Shown here piece after piece: positions 6,405-8,354 of a DNA stretch of 8,354 nt. How positions within the stretch are numbered: the stretch's first letter is position 1; each line of letters opens with the position of its first letter. The stretch comes from Oscillospiraceae bacterium (lineage in GTDB: Bacteria; Bacillota; Clostridia; Oscillospirales; Oscillospiraceae): positions 1-8,354 of the forward strand of contig JAEDJR010000084.1 of the NCBI GenBank assembly GCA_016296235.1, given 5' to 3'. Under the pieces are notes generated by a model. That model did not search any database. It was not told where the DNA came from and saw only the letters and a list, made by a program, of their open reading frames with translations. The translations under genes and the position numbers were made by a program.

Positions 6405-6433
6405 TTGCGAAACAGGGCCGGGCGTGGTATACT
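6405..6433 (+). promoter_or_regulatory. Promoter for the DUF975 gene
   Basis: TTGCGA (-35, 6405-6410) and TATACT (-10, 6428-6433) are 17 bp apart, with an extended TGg just before the -10. This is the strongest promoter match in the window. The leader before the ATG at 6466 would be about 26 nt. Confidence 0.7.
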
Positions 6434-6465
6434 AAGAATGAAAAAAGAGAAAGGAGATTTCCTCT

Positions 6466-7188
6466 ATGTTTGCAAGAGATTTTCGTGCCTGGGCCAGAGA
6501 AGCGCTGCGCGGTCACTGGGCTCCGGCCATTGGCGTTGCATTTGTAGGTACGCTCCTGGGCGGCGGCGTGGATCTGACCAGCTACGTCACGCAGGTGACC
6601 TACAATGTGGAATCCGGAACCAGCTCCACCGGTCTGCTGGATTTCATTTCCAGAGACGTCTGGGCGATGCTGGTGACCATTACCGTGGTGTCCTCCTTGT
6701 TGGCCATCATCATCGGCGGTGCCATTACCCTGGGCATGTGTACCTATAACCTGAATCTGGTCAACCGCCGGGAGTCCCGGTTCTCCGACCTGTTCTCCCA
6801 GTTCCACCGGCTGTGGGCGGGCTTCTGCATGAACTTTCTGACGGGTCTGTTTGTGTTCCTGTGGTCGCTGCTGTTCATCATTCCCGGAATCATCGCGGCG
6901 TACCGCTATGCCATGGTGCCCTATCTCATGGCGGAATTCCCGGAGCTGGGCGTCCTGGACGCCATGCGGGAATCCAAGCGGCTGATGACCGGCAGGAAAT
7001 GGCGTCTGTTCTGCCTGCAGCTGAGCTTTATCGGCTGGTCGATTCTGTGCCTGTTTACCATGGGCATTGGCACGCTGTGGCTGAATCCCTATACCATGGC
7101 GGCGGAGGCAGCCTTCTACATGGATGTCACCGGCCGCGGCCAGATTCGGGAGACCAACCGGATTCAGCAGCCCGGCTGTGAGTTCTGA
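6466..7188 (+). CDS. DUF975 family integral membrane protein
   Basis: This 240-aa membrane protein of unknown function matches the DUF975 family. The amphipathic, basic N-terminus (FRAWAREALRGHW) is followed by hydrophobic segments at about 20-34, 66-90, 118-140 and 184-204. The family core is clear: IIPGIIAAYRYAMVPYLMAE (138-157), then MRESKRLM (167-174), LQLSFIGWSIL and a TMGIGTLWLNPYTMAAEAAFY segment. The length is usual for the family. AAGGAGA (6451-6457) stands 8 nt before the ATG. The gene has its own promoter and a terminator shortly after its stop, so it appears to be a single-gene unit. It is divergent from the Na+ pump beta gene. Family membership is clear from the core motif; no biochemical role is established to my knowledge. 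Confidence 0.9.
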   Translation: MFARDFRAWAREALRGHWAPAIGVAFVGTLLGGGVDLTSYVTQVTYNVESGTSSTGLLDFISRDVWAMLVTITVVSSLLAIIIGGAITLGMCTYNLNLVNRRESRFSDLFSQFHRLWAGFCMNFLTGLFVFLWSLLFIIPGIIAAYRYAMVPYLMAEFPELGVLDAMRESKRLMTGRKWRLFCLQLSFIGWSILCLFTMGIGTLWLNPYTMAAEAAFYMDVTGRGQIRETNRIQQPGCEF

Positions 7189-7206
7189 GATGCATGATAC
7201 CGCTGA

Positions 7207-7236
7207 AACCCGGCGCAGCCGCGCCGGGTTCTTTGA
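7207..7236 (+). terminator. Rho-independent terminator after the DUF975 gene
   Basis: A perfect 10-bp GC-rich stem (AACCCGGCGC at 7207-7216, GCGCCGGGTT at 7221-7230) with an AGCC loop lies 18 nt after the stop. The following tract (CTTTGA) is short, so termination may be incomplete and could allow readthrough into the lipoprotein gene. Confidence 0.8.
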
Positions 7237-7309
7237 TATATGCAGATTGGCTAAGGGTATGAACCACGGCGCAGTTTTTTCGTCATATACAGGAAAGGGG
7301 GAATTGTCC

Positions 7310-8101
7310 ATGAAGAAATTATCCGTTGTCTTTGCCTTACTGCTCCTGCTCACCGGCTGCGGGAAGACCGTGGATCTGATGCCGGGGGCGAATCCGGAGA
7401 GCAGCGCCCTGGCCCTGTATGTCTACGACGGCCGGACCATCACGCGGCAGTTCTTGTTCGTTACAGAGACAGAAAAAGAGGTCCTGCAGAGTTTTCAAAA
7501 TGTGAAAGATGAGCCGGTTGAGGTGGATGTCATGGCTCTGGAGCCGCCCTTCTACGGTCTGGAGATCGGGGCAGAGGATGGGGGAATGGTATGCGGCCTG
7601 TGGTCCGATGGGTATTTCCTCATGGACAATGGCGGCGTCTACCGGCTGGAGTATGATTTTGCGGCTTTGCAAAAAAACCGGGCGTGGGAGGAAGCGGAAG
7701 TATTTTCATCCCTGACGGTGATGCCCTGTGCCAGCCGTGTGGCTAAAACGGAGGCTGGCTGGAACCCGTTTTTCCTGACGCCGGCCTCCCGGCAGGAGGC
7801 CCCCAGCGGGATCACCATGGAGCTGGCCGGCCAGACGGCGGAGGCCGTCACGGTGCGGTTTACCAACCGCTCCGGGGCGGAGTGGGGCTACGGCTATGCT
7901 TACCGGCTTCAAGCCCGGCTGGACGGCGCCTGGTATGAAATCCCGGCGGAGCGGGAGATGGCATTTCCGGAAATTCTGATGCTGCTTCCCGATGGGGAAA
8001 GTGCGGAGCAGACCTGCTCCCTGGAGCCCTACGGCAGCCTGCCGGCCGGCGTTTACCGTGTGGTGATGGAGAATATGACGGCGGAATTCACCATAGAATA
8101 A
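7310..8101 (+). CDS. Lipoprotein with C-terminal Ig-like domain
   Basis: This 263-aa protein is predicted to be exported and lipid-anchored on the outer face of the membrane. The signal peptide MKKLSVVFALLLLLTGC ends in a lipobox (LLTG, then Cys17). The middle region (about 33-140) contains YVYDGRTITRQF and GYFLMDNGGVYRLEYDF, which looks like a small beta-rich domain I cannot name. The C-terminal part (about 165-262) runs from MELAGQTAEAVTVRFTNRSG through GAWYEIPAE to GSLPAGVYRVVM. It resembles the bacterial Ig-like domain seen in clostridial lipoproteins and BlaR-like proteins. The start at 7310 has a GGGGG-type ribosome site 8 nt upstream and places the signal peptide correctly; the open frame upstream to 7124 is not used. 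No convincing promoter was found in 7237-7309, so it may depend on readthrough from the DUF975 unit. Substrate or ligand is unknown. Confidence 0.85.
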   Translation: MKKLSVVFALLLLLTGCGKTVDLMPGANPESSALALYVYDGRTITRQFLFVTETEKEVLQSFQNVKDEPVEVDVMALEPPFYGLEIGAEDGGMVCGLWSDGYFLMDNGGVYRLEYDFAALQKNRAWEEAEVFSSLTVMPCASRVAKTEAGWNPFFLTPASRQEAPSGITMELAGQTAEAVTVRFTNRSGAEWGYGYAYRLQARLDGAWYEIPAEREMAFPEILMLLPDGESAEQTCSLEPYGSLPAGVYRVVMENMTAEFTIE

Positions 8102-8177
8102 TCCTGGGTATAGGAACCGAAGACTCCATTCAGGACGCGGACGATCTATAGCGAAAGCGCAATGTTCGTAAGACAGT

Positions 8178-8220
8178 AACAGTCACAGCAGTTTGCCCTG
8201 CTGTGACTGTTCTTTTGTCT
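8178..8220 (+). terminator. Strong rho-independent terminator after the lipoprotein gene
   Basis: A perfect 14-bp stem (AACAGTCACAGCAG at 8178-8191, its complement at 8198-8211) with a 6-nt loop is followed by CTTTTGTCTT. It stands 76 nt after the stop. The 8102-8177 stretch before it shows no gene or other signal. Confidence 0.92.
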
Positions 8221-8288
8221 TATCCTGTTATGAGAAACTATGAAACCAAAGAGACCAATCAATCGGGATTTGCAGAGCACCCCCTCGT

Positions 8289-8354
8289 GCCCCCTCCACA
8301 GGGGGCTGCCGGAGCGCAGCGGAGGCTGGGGGCCCGCAAGGGAGCGCCGCCAGT
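8289..8354. repeat. Second GC-rich palindromic repeat, cut by the window end
   Basis: A perfect 7-bp hairpin (GCCCCCT at 8289-8295, AGGGGGC at 8300-8306, CCAC loop) is followed by a smaller imperfect palindrome around GAGCGCAGC and then CTGGGGG. This is the same order of parts as in the left arm of the 694-909 element (stem of C and G runs, small palindrome with AGCG and AGC, then a G run). The sequences differ in detail. Only one arm is visible, so its full length and ends are unknown. The 8221-8288 stretch between the terminator and this repeat holds nothing I can identify. Confidence 0.6.

Noticed and set aside
6452..6463. Small hairpin hiding the DUF975 ribosome site (AGGA with TCCT)
   Set aside because: Only four base pairs, too weak to claim as a regulatory structure.
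7237..7309. Possible promoter with TATACA at 7286-7291 for the lipoprotein gene
   Set aside because: No -35 at a usable distance, and the transcript start would fall inside the ribosome binding site.
6322..7353. Long open frame on the minus strand across the DUF975 gene
   Set aside because: The protein is rich in Gln, His, Gly and Pro with no domain. It lies opposite a clear DUF975 gene and crosses a terminator and two promoters.

Overview
The window looks like chromosome from a gut-type, low-oxygen Firmicute of the class Clostridia, probably Oscillospiraceae-like. The supports are GC-rich codon use, strong AGGAGG-type ribosome binding sites, sigma-A-type promoters, a lipoprotein signal peptide, a DUF975 protein, a Na+-pumping decarboxylase beta subunit, and GC-rich palindromic repeats of a kind I recall from that group. 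The taxon is an inference.

Layout from left to right. Positions 1-680 (+) hold the 3' end of gpmI (cofactor-independent phosphoglycerate mutase). Positions 681-916 hold no gene but contain a 216-bp nested palindromic repeat between two convergent genes. Positions 917-3089 (-) form a two-gene operon: a MoxR-family AAA+ ATPase with a Cys/His-rich C-terminal tail, overlapping by 8 nt a CoxE-like von Willebrand factor A (VWA) protein. A divergent promoter region follows. Positions 3259-5071 (+) encode a two-component system: a short KdpD-like histidine kinase (DUF4118 membrane domain, HisKA, HATPase, but no KdpD/USP sensor part) and a KdpE/OmpR-type response regulator, overlapping by 8 nt. Positions 5036-6289 (-) encode a Na+-translocating decarboxylase beta subunit and a 39-aa OadG-related single-helix protein. 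The end of the small gene overlaps the end of the response regulator on the other strand. A second divergent promoter region leads to a DUF975 membrane protein (6466-7188, +) with its own terminator. Next comes a lipoprotein with a C-terminal Ig-like domain (7310-8101, +), followed by a near-ideal terminator. The window ends inside a second GC-rich palindromic repeat.

How the genes work together: the window is a set of small independent transcription units, not one pathway. The MoxR/VWA pair is expected to act as a chaperone/assembly module. The KdpDE-like pair is expected to sense the envelope or ions and control transcription. The beta and gamma-like subunits belong to a membrane Na+ pump whose catalytic alpha and biotin-carrier subunits must be encoded elsewhere. 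No CRISPR array, transposase, phage gene, tRNA or rRNA was seen.

I do not see a clearly new multi-gene system. The best leads are the metal-binding-like tail on the MoxR ATPase, the nested palindromic repeat family, and the isolated beta/gamma-like Na+ pump genes.
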